64,000 nt of DNA. Source: Rhodophyticola sp017644125. Its GTDB lineage: Bacteria > Pseudomonadota > Alphaproteobacteria > Rhodobacterales > Rhodobacteraceae. The notes under the pieces are model-generated. The model was not told the origin of the DNA, searched no databases, and worked only from the letters and a program-made list of their open reading frames with translations. Location of the stretch: assembly GCF_042140125.1 (NCBI RefSeq), contig NZ_CP159473.1; one strand, given 5' to 3'. Shown one piece after another: positions 1 to 9,292 of the stretch (its first letter is position 1; each line of letters starts with the position of its first letter). Position numbers and translations under genes: made by a program.

Positions 1-368
1 GCCATGCAGGGGGCGCGACGTATCGCATAGGCCAGTGTCGACGAAGCGACCGGCAGCACCACAACAGCACCTGCCACTTTGTCCGGGACACCATTTCAAA
101 ACCCTGAAGGGCCAAAGAGAATCTCTAGCGCATTTGAAGATCAATTACGTTAACTTCGCCGATAGTCGGCGGAGTTTCTTTCAGTTTGGTTAATCCATCC
201 GCCGATATCGGGATGCTCGGCCGCGGTTCGACTTGGCACTTTCCTTTCCATGGAAAACCGCCTATATGCGCGCATCCATCCGGACGGGTGGCTACATCTC
301 CACGGGCCCTGCTGGACGACATCCCGGCTTGCGCCATTCCTTTTTCCCTAGCCTTCAAGGAGACCCCG
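1..368. other. Gene-poor stretch upstream of rpsO
   Basis: No gene is supported here. A short minus-strand frame within the first 110 bases looks weakly protein-like and runs off the window edge, but it has no start codon with a ribosome-binding site, so I leave it uncalled. A terminator hairpin lies at 153-175. The remaining 190 bases form the rpsO leader, with an AAGGAGA Shine-Dalgarno at 357-363. Confidence 0.5.
153..175 (+). terminator. Probable intrinsic terminator of a gene left of the window
   Basis: A 10-bp stem (ACTTCGCCGA with TCGGCGGAGT, one T-G wobble) closes a 3-base loop and is followed by the T-rich run ttctttcag. The orientation fits a plus-strand gene upstream, before rpsO. 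Confidence 0.6.
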
Positions 369-638
369 ATGTCGATTACAGCCGAAGAAAAAGCCCGCGT
401 GATGGGCGAATATGCCACCAAGGACGGCGACACAGGATCGCCCGAAGTACAGGTTGCTATCCTCAGCTCCCGGATCGCGACGCTGACGGAGCACTTCAAG
501 ACCCACAAGAAGGACAACCATTCCCGCCGTGGTCTGTTGATGATGGTCGCCCAGCGCCGCAAGCTGCTCGACTATCTCAAGTCCAAGGATGAGGCGCGCT
601 ATCAGTCGCTGATCGAACGCCTGGGCCTGCGCCGCTAG
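369..638 (+). CDS. rpsO: 30S ribosomal protein S15
   Basis: This primary 16S rRNA-binding protein nucleates the platform of the 30S subunit. The 89-residue product has the normal family length and carries the conserved blocks GSPEVQVAILSSRI (residues 22-35), HKKDNHSRRGLL near residue 48, and RRKLLDYL near residue 63. The start was chosen because ATG 369 sits 5 bases after AAGGAGA and gives the canonical N-terminus MSITAEEKA; the same frame is open further upstream, but that part does not look like protein. The order rpsO then pnp is the classic bacterial arrangement. A strong terminator 28 bases downstream separates it from pnp, so pnp probably depends on readthrough or its own promoter. Confidence 0.98.
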   Translation: MSITAEEKARVMGEYATKDGDTGSPEVQVAILSSRIATLTEHFKTHKKDNHSRRGLLMMVAQRRKLLDYLKSKDEARYQSLIERLGLRR

Positions 639-666
639 ACCGGCCCTCTCGACAAGTACCGGAATG

Positions 667-695
667 CCCCGCACCAGAACGGTCGCGGGGTTTTT
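667..695 (+). terminator. Intrinsic terminator between rpsO and pnp
   Basis: CCCCGC at 667-672 pairs with GCGGGG at 685-690, the stem is extended by ACC/GGT inside, and tttttctttt follows. It is a textbook rho-independent terminator. Confidence 0.85.
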
Positions 696-883
696 CTTTT
701 CTCCTCTGGGGCCTGGAAACTCAGGCGATCCGCGGGTTGAATCCCCGCCGAAGCCCTTCGGGCCGGTCCTTGCCCCGGTGTTCGGGCGACGCACCTTCCC
801 AAAGCGGGCGTTCTCCTGTATGGCCGCAGAATCTGAAATCCGGCGCCCGGACCCCAGCGCCCGACAAAGAAGATACCGGGGTC

Positions 884-901
884 AGGGGGAATTCGCCCCC
901 T
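884..901 (+). promoter_or_regulatory. Hairpin in the pnp leader
   Basis: AGGGGG at 884-889 and CCCCCT at 896-901 pair perfectly around a 6-base loop, 35 bases before the pnp start, within a 298-base leader holding other smaller inverted repeats. In enteric bacteria a leader hairpin cut by RNase III mediates PNPase autoregulation. A similar role here is inference only. Confidence 0.4.
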
Positions 902-936
902 ATGCAATGGCCACTGGGCCAAAACAGGAACCGTAG

Positions 937-3072
937 ATGTTTAATGTAACGACGAAATCGATGGAGTGGGGGGAAGAGACCCTCACCTTGGAAACGGGCA
1001 AGGTCGCCCGTCAGGCAGATGGCTCCGTCATCGCCACGCTTGGTGAAACCTCGGTCATGGCCAACGTGACCTTCGCCAAGGAACCCAAACCGGGGCAGGA
1101 TTTCTTCCCGCTCACCGTACACTATCAGGAAAAATACTATGCCGCGGGCAAGGTGCCCGGCGGCTTTTTCAAGCGCGAGGCGCGTCCGACCGAAAAAGAG
1201 ACGCTGACCGCCCGCCTGATCGACCGCCCGATCCGCCCGCTTTTCGTTCCGGGCTTCAAGCATGAAGTGCTGGTGATGTGCACCGTGCTCAGCCACGATC
1301 TGGTCAACGACCCCGACATGGTCGCGATGATCGCCACCTCCGCGGCGCTGACCATTTCCGGGGCGCCCTTCATGGGCCCGATCGCGGCCTGCCGTGTGGG
1401 CTTCGAGGATGGTGAATACACCCTGAACCCGACGGTCGATGACATGCACCAGCTGCGCATGAACCCCGATCAGCGTCTGGACCTTGTCGTTGCCGGCACC
1501 AAGGACGCGGTGATGATGGTGGAATCCGAAGCTTACGAGCTGAGCGAGGCTGAAATGCTCGGCGCGGTGAATTTCGCCCATGAGCAGATCCAGCCCGTGA
1601 TCGACCTGATCATCTCGCTGGCGGAAGACGCGGCCAAGGAGCCCTTCGACTTCCAGCCGCCGGATTACTCCGAGCTCTACGCCGCCGTGAAAGCCGCCGG
1701 CGAGGACAAGATCCGCGCCGCCTATGCCATCACGGACAAGCAGGAGCGCACCACCGCAGTTTCCGACGCCAAGGCCGCGATCAAAGACGCCTTGACCGAA
1801 GAGCAGCTTGAAGACCCGAACCTTGGCTCGGCGCTGAAAAAGCTCGAAGCGGCCATCCTTCGCGGTGACGTGGTCAAGACCGGCAAGCGCATCGACGGGC
1901 GCGCGCTCGATACCGTGCGGCCGATCGTCTCCGAGGTTGGCCTTTTGCCGCGGACCCATGGCTCGGCGCTCTTCACCCGCGGGGAAACCCAGGGCCTCGT
2001 CGTGACCACCCTTGGCACCGGCGACGACGAGCAGATGATCGACGCGCTGAACGGCACCTACCGGTCGAACTTCCTGCTGCATTACAACTTCCCGCCCTAT
2101 TCGGTCGGTGAAGCCGGTCGCGTGGGCCCTCCGGGCCGTCGTGAGATCGGTCACGGGAAGCTTGCATGGCGCGCCCTGCAGGCGGTTCTGCCCGCCCCCA
2201 CCGACTTCCCCTACACCATCCGCGTGGTCTCGGAGATCACGGAATCGAACGGCTCCTCCTCCATGGCGTCCGTCTGTGGCGGATCGCTGTCGATGATGGA
2301 TGCGGGTGTGCCGCTGAAAGCGCCGGTTGCGGGCGTCGCCATGGGCCTGATCCTCGAAGATGACGGCTCCTACGCGGTTCTGACGGATATCCTCGGCGAT
2401 GAGGACCATCTGGGGGACATGGACTTCAAGGTGGCCGGTACCGAGAACGGCATCACAAGCCTGCAGATGGACATCAAGGTTGCGGGCATCACGCCCGAGA
2501 TCATGGAGAAGGCGCTGGCCCAGGCCAAGGAGGGTCGGCTGCACATTCTGGGCGAGATGGCCAAGGCGCTGACCGAGGGCCGGCAGGAGTTCTCCGCCCA
2601 TGCGCCCCGCATCGAAACGATGACCGTCCCCACGGACAAGATCCGCGAAGTGATCGGATCGGGTGGCAAGGTGATCCGCGAGATCGTGGAAACCTCGGGC
2701 GCCAAGGTCGACATCAACGATGACGGCGTGATCAAGATCGCATCCGCCAATGCCGACTCGATCCAGAAGGCTTATGACATGATCCATTCGATCGTGGCCG
2801 AGCCTGAGGAAGGCAAGGTCTACAAAGGCAAAGTCGTGAAGATCGTCGATTTCGGCGCCTTCGTGAACTTCTTCGGCAAGCGCGACGGGCTGGTCCATGT
2901 CAGCCAGATCGAAAACCGCCGGTTGAACCATCCCTCCGACGTCCTGAAAGAGGGCCAGGATGTCTGGGTCAAGCTTCTGGGCTTCGACGATCGCGGCAAG
3001 GTCCGTCTGGCCATGAAGATGGTCAATCAGGAAACCGGCGAGGAACAAGCCAAGGAAGATGCCGCAGAATAG
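937..3072 (+). CDS. pnp: Polyribonucleotide nucleotidyltransferase (PNPase)
   Basis: This enzyme degrades RNA 3' to 5' by phosphorolysis, acts in mRNA turnover, and is often bound to RNase E. The 711 residues are normal length and the domains are in family order: first RNase PH core (about 10-145, including the GGFFKREARPTEKETL loop), all-alpha linker, second RNase PH core (about 310-540, GETQGLVVTTLG and the GSSSMASVCGGSL block), KH domain with GSGGKVIREI near 573, and S1 domain beginning near 626 (GKVVKIVDFGAFVNF). An AGGAA precedes the start by about 8 bases. The long structured leader and the terminator after rpsO suggest post-transcriptional control. Nothing is unusual in the protein. 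Confidence 0.98.
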   Translation: MFNVTTKSMEWGEETLTLETGKVARQADGSVIATLGETSVMANVTFAKEPKPGQDFFPLTVHYQEKYYAAGKVPGGFFKREARPTEKETLTARLIDRPIRPLFVPGFKHEVLVMCTVLSHDLVNDPDMVAMIATSAALTISGAPFMGPIAACRVGFEDGEYTLNPTVDDMHQLRMNPDQRLDLVVAGTKDAVMMVESEAYELSEAEMLGAVNFAHEQIQPVIDLIISLAEDAAKEPFDFQPPDYSELYAAVKAAGEDKIRAAYAITDKQERTTAVSDAKAAIKDALTEEQLEDPNLGSALKKLEAAILRGDVVKTGKRIDGRALDTVRPIVSEVGLLPRTHGSALFTRGETQGLVVTTLGTGDDEQMIDALNGTYRSNFLLHYNFPPYSVGEAGRVGPPGRREIGHGKLAWRALQAVLPAPTDFPYTIRVVSEITESNGSSSMASVCGGSLSMMDAGVPLKAPVAGVAMGLILEDDGSYAVLTDILGDEDHLGDMDFKVAGTENGITSLQMDIKVAGITPEIMEKALAQAKEGRLHILGEMAKALTEGRQEFSAHAPRIETMTVPTDKIREVIGSGGKVIREIVETSGAKVDINDDGVIKIASANADSIQKAYDMIHSIVAEPEEGKVYKGKVVKIVDFGAFVNFFGKRDGLVHVSQIENRRLNHPSDVLKEGQDVWVKLLGFDDRGKVRLAMKMVNQETGEEQAKEDAAE

Positions 3073-3099
3073 CGTGCAGATTCATTGCAAAGAACTGGG

Positions 3100-3127
3100 A
3101 ACCCCGGCCGCGTGCCGGGGTTTTCCA
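3100..3127 (+). terminator. Intrinsic terminator of pnp
   Basis: AACCCCGGC at 3100-3108 pairs perfectly with GCCGGGGTT at 3114-3122 over a 5-base loop, then TTCCATTT follows. It lies 27 bases after the pnp stop codon. Confidence 0.85.
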
Positions 3128-3233
3128 TTTGCCGCACTGACTTAAAAGTGACGTGCCGGAGCCTTGCCCAGACGCACGATTATCGTGAATATGCCCTGAT
3201 TGACGCTACCCAGTCGCTTATTGAGGTCGACCC

Positions 3234-3845
3234 ATGCTTACCCGCCGCCATTTCATCATGACCGCCGCCGCGATGGCTGCGACGCCCGTTTTCGGGCAGG
3301 ACGCCGTCGGTTTCGACGACACGGTGGTCCGCCGGCTTGCTCAAGGCCCTAACCCCTGGGGATTGCATGAACGCTTCATGCCGACCGTGGTGCAGGCCCG
3401 CGCGGGGCTGAACCCCGGTGATCTGCACGTTGATCCCGTTGCGAGATATCTTTACCTGATCCGCGAAGACGGACAGACGGCGTTGCGCTATGGCGTGGCC
3501 GTCGGTCGCTCGGGCCTGCAAAGCCCGGGAACCTACACCATTCGCCGCAAGGTGGAATGGCCCAACTGGCGCCCGACCGACGCGATGATCGCGCGCGAAC
3601 CCGAGGTTTATGCGCAATACGCCGATGGCGTCCAAGGCGGCCCGGACAACCCGCTCGGCGCGCGTGCGCTCTACCTCTATGAAGGCAACCGCGACACCTA
3701 TCTGCGGATTCACGGCACGCCGCAGCCTTGGTCTATCGGAACATCGGCCTCATCCGGATGTGTGCGCATGGTCAATGAACATGTGATTGACCTTTACCCG
3801 CGCGTTCCGATGGGCACCCGCGTCACGCTGCACGCCCCTGTCTGA
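3234..3845 (+). CDS. L,D-transpeptidase (YkuD family), Tat-type signal
   Basis: This periplasmic enzyme forms 3-3 peptidoglycan cross-links or attaches proteins to the wall. The 203 residues begin with a twin-arginine-like signal (TRRHF then a hydrophobic AAAMAA stretch, cleavage likely after about residue 21). The YkuD catalytic signature is present: H160 in RIHGTP and the nucleophile C176 in SSGCVRM, with R178 adjacent. No LysM or other wall-binding domain is visible, as in the short ErfK/YbiS-type members. It stands alone between pnp and tRNA-Pro. Which of the several L,D-transpeptidase subclasses it belongs to cannot be told from the sequence alone. Confidence 0.9.
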   Translation: MLTRRHFIMTAAAMAATPVFGQDAVGFDDTVVRRLAQGPNPWGLHERFMPTVVQARAGLNPGDLHVDPVARYLYLIREDGQTALRYGVAVGRSGLQSPGTYTIRRKVEWPNWRPTDAMIAREPEVYAQYADGVQGGPDNPLGARALYLYEGNRDTYLRIHGTPQPWSIGTSASSGCVRMVNEHVIDLYPRVPMGTRVTLHAPV

Positions 3846-3987
3846 CTGACGCAGCGGTCGGACGGCTGGAGCGCGGGATTCGCGCCGTTTCCGAACCTGT
3901 CCGGATAAGAGCTGACCCGCGCCATGAGGCCATCTGGTCCCGTGGTTGGAACCATGTTTTCAGATCTCGCCCATCTCATTGATAAAC

Positions 3988-4064
3988 TGGTCGGAGTGAG
4001 AGGATTCGAACCTCCGACCCCTGCCTCCCGAAGACAGTGCTCTACCAGGCTGAGCTACACTCCG
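3988..4064 (-). tRNA. tRNA-Pro (anticodon CGG)
   Basis: Read on the minus strand the 77 bases fold into a full cloverleaf. The acceptor stem CGGAGTG pairs with CACTCCG, the T-arm holds GGTTCGAATCC, the anticodon stem CTGTC/GGCAG encloses TTCGGGA, and the 3' CCA is encoded. Anticodon CGG reads the proline codon CCG, which is common in this GC-rich genome. Confidence 0.97.
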
Positions 4065-4171
4065 ACCGTGCGCGCGGGATAGCGGGGCTGGCGGAGCAAT
4101 GCAAGAGGGCTGATGCAGAGCGCTCTGCAAGGGTCGGTTGCGGGAACTGCACGGGTGGCACCGCCCGCGGG

Positions 4172-5173
4172 CTAACCCGCTTTCCGGTCAGCGGCGGACC
4201 CGCCTCCCGGCCTGCGCTGCTCCGGTGACAGGAACTGACCGATCCGGGGGGCGACGGGCGTTCCTGTTCGCGATCTGGTCCGCAGAACAGGCGTGTTGAG
4301 CGAGTGGCCGCCCCGCCCCTCGCGGAGCACGATGTAGATGCCCGAGGCGACGATGATCCCGGTGCCGATCAGCGTCGCGCGGTCGAGGCTCTCGTCAAAC
4401 AGCAGTACGCCATAAAGACTGGCCCAGATGATCTGCGAGTACTGCATTGGCGCCACGATCACTGCTTGCGCGTGTCGATAGGCATAGATCAGGCAGCTCG
4501 TTCCGACCAAAGCCAGTGCGGCAATCACGGCGGAGGCGCCGATATCCACCAGCGGCATCGGTTCGTAGACAAAAGGCAACGCGGCCCCCATCAACACGAA
4601 ATTCGCCATCATGGGATAGAGGATCAGGACCACGCTGCGCTCGTCCTGCCCGATCTTGCGCACCACGACCGAGGCGAAGGCGCCGGTGCAGGCCGCGCCA
4701 AGCGCTGCCACATGGCCGGCCTGCAACTCGGTCGAACCCGGTTGCAGCACGACCAGCACGCCACCGAGGCCGACCAGGACCGCAAGACCCCGGCGCCAGC
4801 CCACCTTCTCGCCCAGCATCGGGATCGCCATCAGCGTGATCAGGAGCGGTCCGGCGAAGAGTATCGCGTAGACCTGCGCCAGCGGCAGCGTGGAAAAGGC
4901 GTAGAAGGCGCCAACCCCGGTCAGCACCGCCGCGAAGGTCCGCGCGGCCGTCCACCACGGATGGCGCGGACGCAGATTGCCCTCGGACGCATCGCGCATC
5001 AGCAGGAAGGTGACGATCGGAAATCCGAAAAGGACGCTGAAAAACACGATCTGGAAGGGTGAGTAGGATCCGCCCAGATACTTGATGACCACGTCATGGC
5101 TGGCGAAGACCGCAAAGGCCAGAAGTGCAAGAAGTGCACCGCGAAGGTTCGTGTTGGCGGGGTTTTCAGTCAT
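4172..5173 (-). CDS. EamA/DMT-superfamily transporter
   Basis: An inner-membrane drug/metabolite-transporter-type exporter. The 333 residues show about ten hydrophobic helices arranged as two EamA repeats (roughly residues 10-140 and 155-290), with the motif FSVLFGFPIVTF in the first half and YSQIIWASLYGVLLFDE in the second, where the acidic FDE end is typical of the last repeat. A hydrophilic, Arg-rich tail of about 45 residues follows the last helix and is longer than usual. The substrate is unknown. It is monocistronic as far as can be seen; leuB lies downstream on the same strand, 75 bases after this gene's start region is passed. Confidence 0.85.
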   Translation of the reverse strand: MTENPANTNLRGALLALLAFAVFASHDVVIKYLGGSYSPFQIVFFSVLFGFPIVTFLLMRDASEGNLRPRHPWWTAARTFAAVLTGVGAFYAFSTLPLAQVYAILFAGPLLITLMAIPMLGEKVGWRRGLAVLVGLGGVLVVLQPGSTELQAGHVAALGAACTGAFASVVVRKIGQDERSVVLILYPMMANFVLMGAALPFVYEPMPLVDIGASAVIAALALVGTSCLIYAYRHAQAVIVAPMQYSQIIWASLYGVLLFDESLDRATLIGTGIIVASGIYIVLREGRGGHSLNTPVLRTRSRTGTPVAPRIGQFLSPEQRRPGGGSAADRKAG

Positions 5174-5248
5174 GGTGATACCACCGATACCCTATTGGGC
5201 CCGCGCCTCAAGGCCGGGCGAACTGCAAACACCGCATCCGGTGATGCT

Positions 5249-6352
5249 TTAGGCAGATGTCGCCAGTTTGGTCACAATTGCATCGCCCATCTCTGCCGTG
5301 CTGACAGGTGTCGCGCCCTCTTCGCCCAGCAAGTCCGCGGTCCGCAGGCCATCGGCCAGCACGTCTTCCACCGCTTTTTCCAGACGATCCGCCTCTGCGC
5401 CCCGATCGAAGGAATAGCGCAGGGCCATGGCGAAGCTGAGGATGCAGGCGATCGGATTGGCCTTGCCCTGACCCGCGATGTCGGGCGCGGAGCCGTGGAC
5501 CGGTTCGTAAAGTGCCTTGGGCCGACCGTTTTCCATCGGCGCACCGAGCGAGGCGGAGGGCAGCATGCCCAACGATCCGGTCAGCATCGCGGCGAGATCC
5601 GAAAGCAGGTCGCCGAACAGGTTGTCGGTGACGATGACGTCGAACTGTTTCGGCCACCGGGTAAGCTGCATGGCACCGGCATCCGCATACATGTGGCTAA
5701 GCTCCACATCCGGGTAATCCTTGTCGCCGACCGCCTGCACCACCTCGCGCCAGAGGATGCCCGATTCCATCACATTGGCCTTTTCCATGGAGCAAAGCCT
5801 GCCATCGCGTTTGCGCGCCAGATCGAACGCTGCGCGCGCCACGCGGTCGATCTCGGATTCCGTGTAGCGTTGCGTGTTGATACCGACCCGCTCGTTGCCT
5901 TCCACGTGGATGCCGCGCGGTTCACCGAAATAGACGCCCGATGTCAGCTCCCGTACGATCATGATGTCGAGGCCGGACACGACCTCCTTCTTGAGGGAGG
6001 AGAAATCCGCAAGCGCGTCGAAGCATTGCGCGGGGCGAAGATTGGCGAAGAGATCCATCTCCTTGCGCAGCCGCAGGAGGCCGCGTTCCGGTTTCACGCT
6101 GAAATCGAGTGCGTCGTAATTGGGGCCGCCGACCGCACCAAGCAGCACCGCGTCCACCTCCTGCGCCTTGGCCATGGTGTCATCGTGCAAAGGTGTGCCA
6201 TGTGCGTCATACGCTGCCCCCCCGACCAGATCTTCGGAGACGTTGAAGGTAAGCCCCCGGGTTCCGAACCAGTCGATGATCTTGCGCACCTCCGCCATAA
6301 CTTCGGGACCGATGCCGTCGCCGGGCAGAATCAGGAGAGAGGGGTTTGTCAT
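5249..6352 (-). CDS. leuB: 3-isopropylmalate dehydrogenase
   Basis: This enzyme oxidises and decarboxylates 3-isopropylmalate to 2-ketoisocaproate, the third step of leucine synthesis. The 367-residue product starts MTNPSLLILPGDGIGPEV. The frame is open for 20 more codons upstream, but this start has GAAGGA just before it and aligns with the family. Family blocks visible are GDGIGPEV, the substrate-binding RERGLLRLRKE, ELTSGVYFGEPRG, and the metal/NAD region NLFGDLLSDLAAMLTGSLG followed by PVHGSAPDIAGQGKANP. leuD and leuC lie 4 and 8 kb away on the same strand, separated by unrelated genes. Confidence 0.96.
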   Translation of the reverse strand: MTNPSLLILPGDGIGPEVMAEVRKIIDWFGTRGLTFNVSEDLVGGAAYDAHGTPLHDDTMAKAQEVDAVLLGAVGGPNYDALDFSVKPERGLLRLRKEMDLFANLRPAQCFDALADFSSLKKEVVSGLDIMIVRELTSGVYFGEPRGIHVEGNERVGINTQRYTESEIDRVARAAFDLARKRDGRLCSMEKANVMESGILWREVVQAVGDKDYPDVELSHMYADAGAMQLTRWPKQFDVIVTDNLFGDLLSDLAAMLTGSLGMLPSASLGAPMENGRPKALYEPVHGSAPDIAGQGKANPIACILSFAMALRYSFDRGAEADRLEKAVEDVLADGLRTADLLGEEGATPVSTAEMGDAIVTKLATSA

Positions 6353-6408
6353 GGAGCGTATCCTTCGGAAATCTGTTGTCTTGGCGGTAACGGCTGCGTC
6401 CGGAAGGG

Positions 6409-7305
6409 TCAAGAAACGACGCGCGCCAGATCCTTAGACAGACCATCCCAAACCCGCGCGACACGGGGGGTGTGGCGCAGGGCTTCGTGGCAGGTCAGCC
6501 AGACGGGAAGGGCGGGCAGCCGTGCCTCGGGCAGGATCGGCACGATGCCGGGACTTCGCTCCGCGACGGCATGCTGGCCGATACCGATGCCGAACCCCGC
6601 CAGCACAAGTTGCCAATAGGTGATCTGATCGTCGCAAAGCAGCGCGAAGAAAGAGCGGTCGACGGCAAGCCCCGCGTTGCGGAACCCGCGCAGGATCCGG
6701 TCGTCCCGGTCGTAACCCAGAACCGTGTGGGTCAGGATATCATCGAAGACGTCCGGCTTCCCATGGCGGGCGACATAGCTCTCATGGGCGTAGAGACCCA
6801 GTGGAAGGTCGCCCAGATGCCGGGTGATCATGTCGAGCTGTTCGGGGCGGTACATGCGGATGGCGATATCGGCTTCGTGAAACAGCAGGTTTTCGGTCCG
6901 GTCCGAAGGGGCCAGTTCAATGGTGATCTCCGGATGCGCGCCATGCAGGGCGGTCAGGATCGGCGGGAGCAGATAGCATGACACAAAGGCCGACGCGGTG
7001 ATCCTGACGGATCCGGCAAGCGCGCCGTCATGGCCGCTTGCGACGAGGCCGAAGCGACCGACAGCGGCGGCCATTTCCTGGGCGGCGGGTATCAGGGCTT
7101 GGCCGAACGCGGTCAGCGCAAAGCCCTTGGCGTGGCGATCGAACAGGGTACCGCCGACGGCCCTTTCCAGCGCGCGGATCTGTCGCCCAAGGGTCGGCTG
7201 GGAGACCCCAAGAGAGCGCGCCGCGGCGGAATGCGAGCCGGTCTCCGCCACCGCCAGAAACGCGCGGATCAGGGACCAGTCGAGATCTTGCAGAGGCAGC
7301 GCCAT
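6409..7305 (-). CDS. LysR-family transcriptional regulator
   Basis: 298 residues, the usual length. The N-terminal winged helix-turn-helix (about 5-65) contains FLAVAETGSHSAAARSLGVSQPTLGRQIRALE. The C-terminal half is a periplasmic-binding-like effector domain. The gene is divergent from the NAD-binding epimerase-like gene at 7399, the standard arrangement for a LysR regulator and its target. An inverted repeat overlaps its start codon (7304-7317). The inducer is unknown, and proximity to leuB (57 bases) does not imply leucine control, because the pair is not syntenic with known leu regulators. Confidence 0.9.
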   Translation of the reverse strand: MALPLQDLDWSLIRAFLAVAETGSHSAAARSLGVSQPTLGRQIRALERAVGGTLFDRHAKGFALTAFGQALIPAAQEMAAAVGRFGLVASGHDGALAGSVRITASAFVSCYLLPPILTALHGAHPEITIELAPSDRTENLLFHEADIAIRMYRPEQLDMITRHLGDLPLGLYAHESYVARHGKPDVFDDILTHTVLGYDRDDRILRGFRNAGLAVDRSFFALLCDDQITYWQLVLAGFGIGIGQHAVAERSPGIVPILPEARLPALPVWLTCHEALRHTPRVARVWDGLSKDLARVVS

Positions 7306-7317
7306 TCACAAATGAAT
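7304..7317. promoter_or_regulatory. Inverted repeat ATTCA-N4-TGAAT at the LysR start
   Basis: A perfect 5-bp inverted repeat overlaps the ATG of the LysR gene, in the 93-base AT-rich gap shared with the divergent epimerase gene. It could be an autoregulatory LysR site, but the T-N11-A spacing is not met exactly. Confidence 0.3.
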
Positions 7318-7398
7318 AGCAGATATCGATTTTTGGGGAATGGATATAAAGCTTGTGAATGAAAGATTGTGGTTGAGAGACACAGTCCTTGATGGAGC

Positions 7399-8313
7399 AT
7401 GCAGATGACCGGAACAGTCCTTATCCTTGGTGGCACCGGCCGATTTGGCCGGCATGCAGGCAAATCCTTTGAAAGGGCCGGATGGCAGGTGAGGCAGTTT
7501 GATCGGAGGCATGACGATTTGCCGGACATGGCGAAAGGCGCCGATGTGATCGTGAATGGCTGGAACCCGCCCTACAGCAAATGGGCCGCGCAATTGCCGG
7601 AGCTTACTGCGCAGGTGATCGCCGCCGCCCGGGGGAGCCGCGCCACGGTGATGCAACCCGCGAATGTGTATGTGTATGGGTTTCGCGAGGCGATGCCCGC
7701 AATTGTCGGCCCCGATGTGCCCCAGCGCGCCACGAACCCCCTCGGCCGCCTGAGAATTGACATGGAGCGGCGCTTCCGCGAGGCGGATATACAGGTGATC
7801 CTGCTCAGGGGCGGCGATTTTCTGGATGATCAACCGTCCGCGGGCTGGTTCGACCGGATCATCGCCAAGGATTGGGCCAAGGGAAAACTCGTCTATCCCG
7901 GGGCCCTGGACCGGCCCCATGCCTGGGCCTATCTGCCGGACATGACGGCGGCCTTGCCCCGGCTGGCGGAGATGCGTCGGGAGCTTGGTCAGTTCACGGA
8001 TCTGACGTTTTCAGGTTACACCCTGACCGGACAGGAGCTTGCGGAGGCGTGCGGCGCGGCTCTGGGTCGGCGCATGGAAATCTCTTCGATGTCGTGGCTG
8101 CCGATACAGCTTGCGCGCCCCTTCTGGGCGGAGGCGAAGCATCTGCTGGAGATGCGGTATCTCTGGGATCAGCCGCACCGGGTGGATGGTAGCGCGCTGG
8201 CCACGATCTTGCCGGATCTTCCGAAGACGCCAACGGAACAGGCGCTGCGCCGCGCGCTACAGGTCCAGATCGACCCAGACCAGCCGGTGGTCGGAAGCGG
8301 CGGCAACCGTTGA
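7399..8313 (+). CDS. NAD(P)-dependent epimerase/dehydratase-like protein
   Basis: 304 residues with an N-terminal Rossmann nucleotide-binding loop GGTGRFGRHAG (about residues 10-20) and an extended-SDR-like layout: the NVYVYG segment near 90 corresponds to the position before the catalytic Tyr in this family. The substrate is unknown. The start is MQMTGTVLILGGTG at 7399; the second Met is equally plausible. It is divergent from a LysR regulator that probably controls it. Its last 57 bases overlap the 3' end of the converging frameshifted nuclease gene. Confidence 0.8.
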   Translation: MQMTGTVLILGGTGRFGRHAGKSFERAGWQVRQFDRRHDDLPDMAKGADVIVNGWNPPYSKWAAQLPELTAQVIAAARGSRATVMQPANVYVYGFREAMPAIVGPDVPQRATNPLGRLRIDMERRFREADIQVILLRGGDFLDDQPSAGWFDRIIAKDWAKGKLVYPGALDRPHAWAYLPDMTAALPRLAEMRRELGQFTDLTFSGYTLTGQELAEACGAALGRRMEISSMSWLPIQLARPFWAEAKHLLEMRYLWDQPHRVDGSALATILPDLPKTPTEQALRRALQVQIDPDQPVVGSGGNR

Positions 8314-9281
8314 CGCCGTCAGCCCGTCCTCCGGCTCCTCGCCGGGCCAGATCACGCCGCTGGCGATGACGCGGAGATTGGCGGCCGGCAGAATGTAGTC
8401 GACCCTCAGATCGCCGGGCACGGGATCGTCCCAATCGGCGGTCTCGCTACGGCCCGCCATGTTGACTGGGGCCGGGTTTTGCAGGGCCGCATGCTCCAGC
8501 AGCGCGCGCAAAGGCCCCTGCCGTCCCTCGCCCCGCTCCGGATCCACGTTGAGCGTGCCCATCAGGGCAAAGGCCCCGGCTTCGAAAGGCTGTCCGTCCG
8601 GGGACCAGCCTTCGAGATACAACTGCCAGAACCGCAATTCATCCGCGTTGCGCAAGCCGTTGCGATCCTCGGGCCCGTCGAAAACGGGCGGCGTTGCGTG
8701 GAGCGCGAGGATGTGGAACCGCGCGCCGCTGTCCAGGGCAAAGGGGACGTCCCACATTGCGACCGACGCCAGCCGCTGTATCGCCAAGGCCTCTGCCGTC
8801 AGAACATCGGCTGCAGCGTTGCCCGGCAGATCGGCCCAGAGGAGCCCGGAGAAATCGCGCACAGCGCCGGCATCGACCGGCTGGCGCGACAGGAGCGCCA
8901 TGCCGCCCTGCCCGTTGAACCGGCCATAGCCTTGCGCATCGCGGGCCTCCCCGAGGCGCGCGTTGCCATCCATGTCCAGCCCGGTGGGCTGCCCGGTATT
9001 GGGGCGCAACATCACGCGATAGGGTAGGACAGCCCACGGTCTTCAAGCAGGTTTGCGAAGGCGGTCAGGGCATGACCGGCGGCATCGTAATCCACATCCT
9101 GAAGCAGCAGAACATCCGCATCGGCGGCAATGAGCACGTCGAGCGTCGCGCGGATCTGAGTGTCGGGGTCCTCATCCAGCAGGTCGGCCAGCAGGAGCCC
9201 CGGGCCGTCCCGGGAGAGGCTTGTATGGAAGGTGGCGAGGCGAAGGGTTTCGGCGGCCAGACCGGACGGTGTGCCCAGCAC
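8257..9281 (-). pseudogene. Endonuclease/exonuclease/phosphatase-family protein, frameshifted
   Basis: Two adjacent minus-strand frames encode one protein. The upstream part (ending at 9012) has an export-signal-like start, ETLRLATFHTSLSRDGPG, and LLLQDVDYD, and stops just after GLSYP. The downstream part (8257 to 9015) continues with YRVMLRPNTGQPTGLDMDGN and ends with the family C-terminus LRVDYILP and SDHRLVWVDLDL. Reading GLSYP then YRVMLRP needs one extra base near 9015-9018, so one base appears deleted. The halves overlap as TGATG, so reinitiation from GTG 9015 is conceivable. The true start is unclear: GTG 9281 is the first in-frame candidate after the upstream gene and has no Shine-Dalgarno. 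It appears co-transcribed with the membrane protein gene upstream. Confidence 0.75.
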
Positions 9282-9292
9282 CGCAAGCGCGA

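Noticed and set aside
721..3048. Very long open frame antisense to pnp
   Set aside because: It is a mirror of the GC-rich pnp codons; its translation is His/Asp/Gly-rich low-information sequence with no domain, and pnp is certain.
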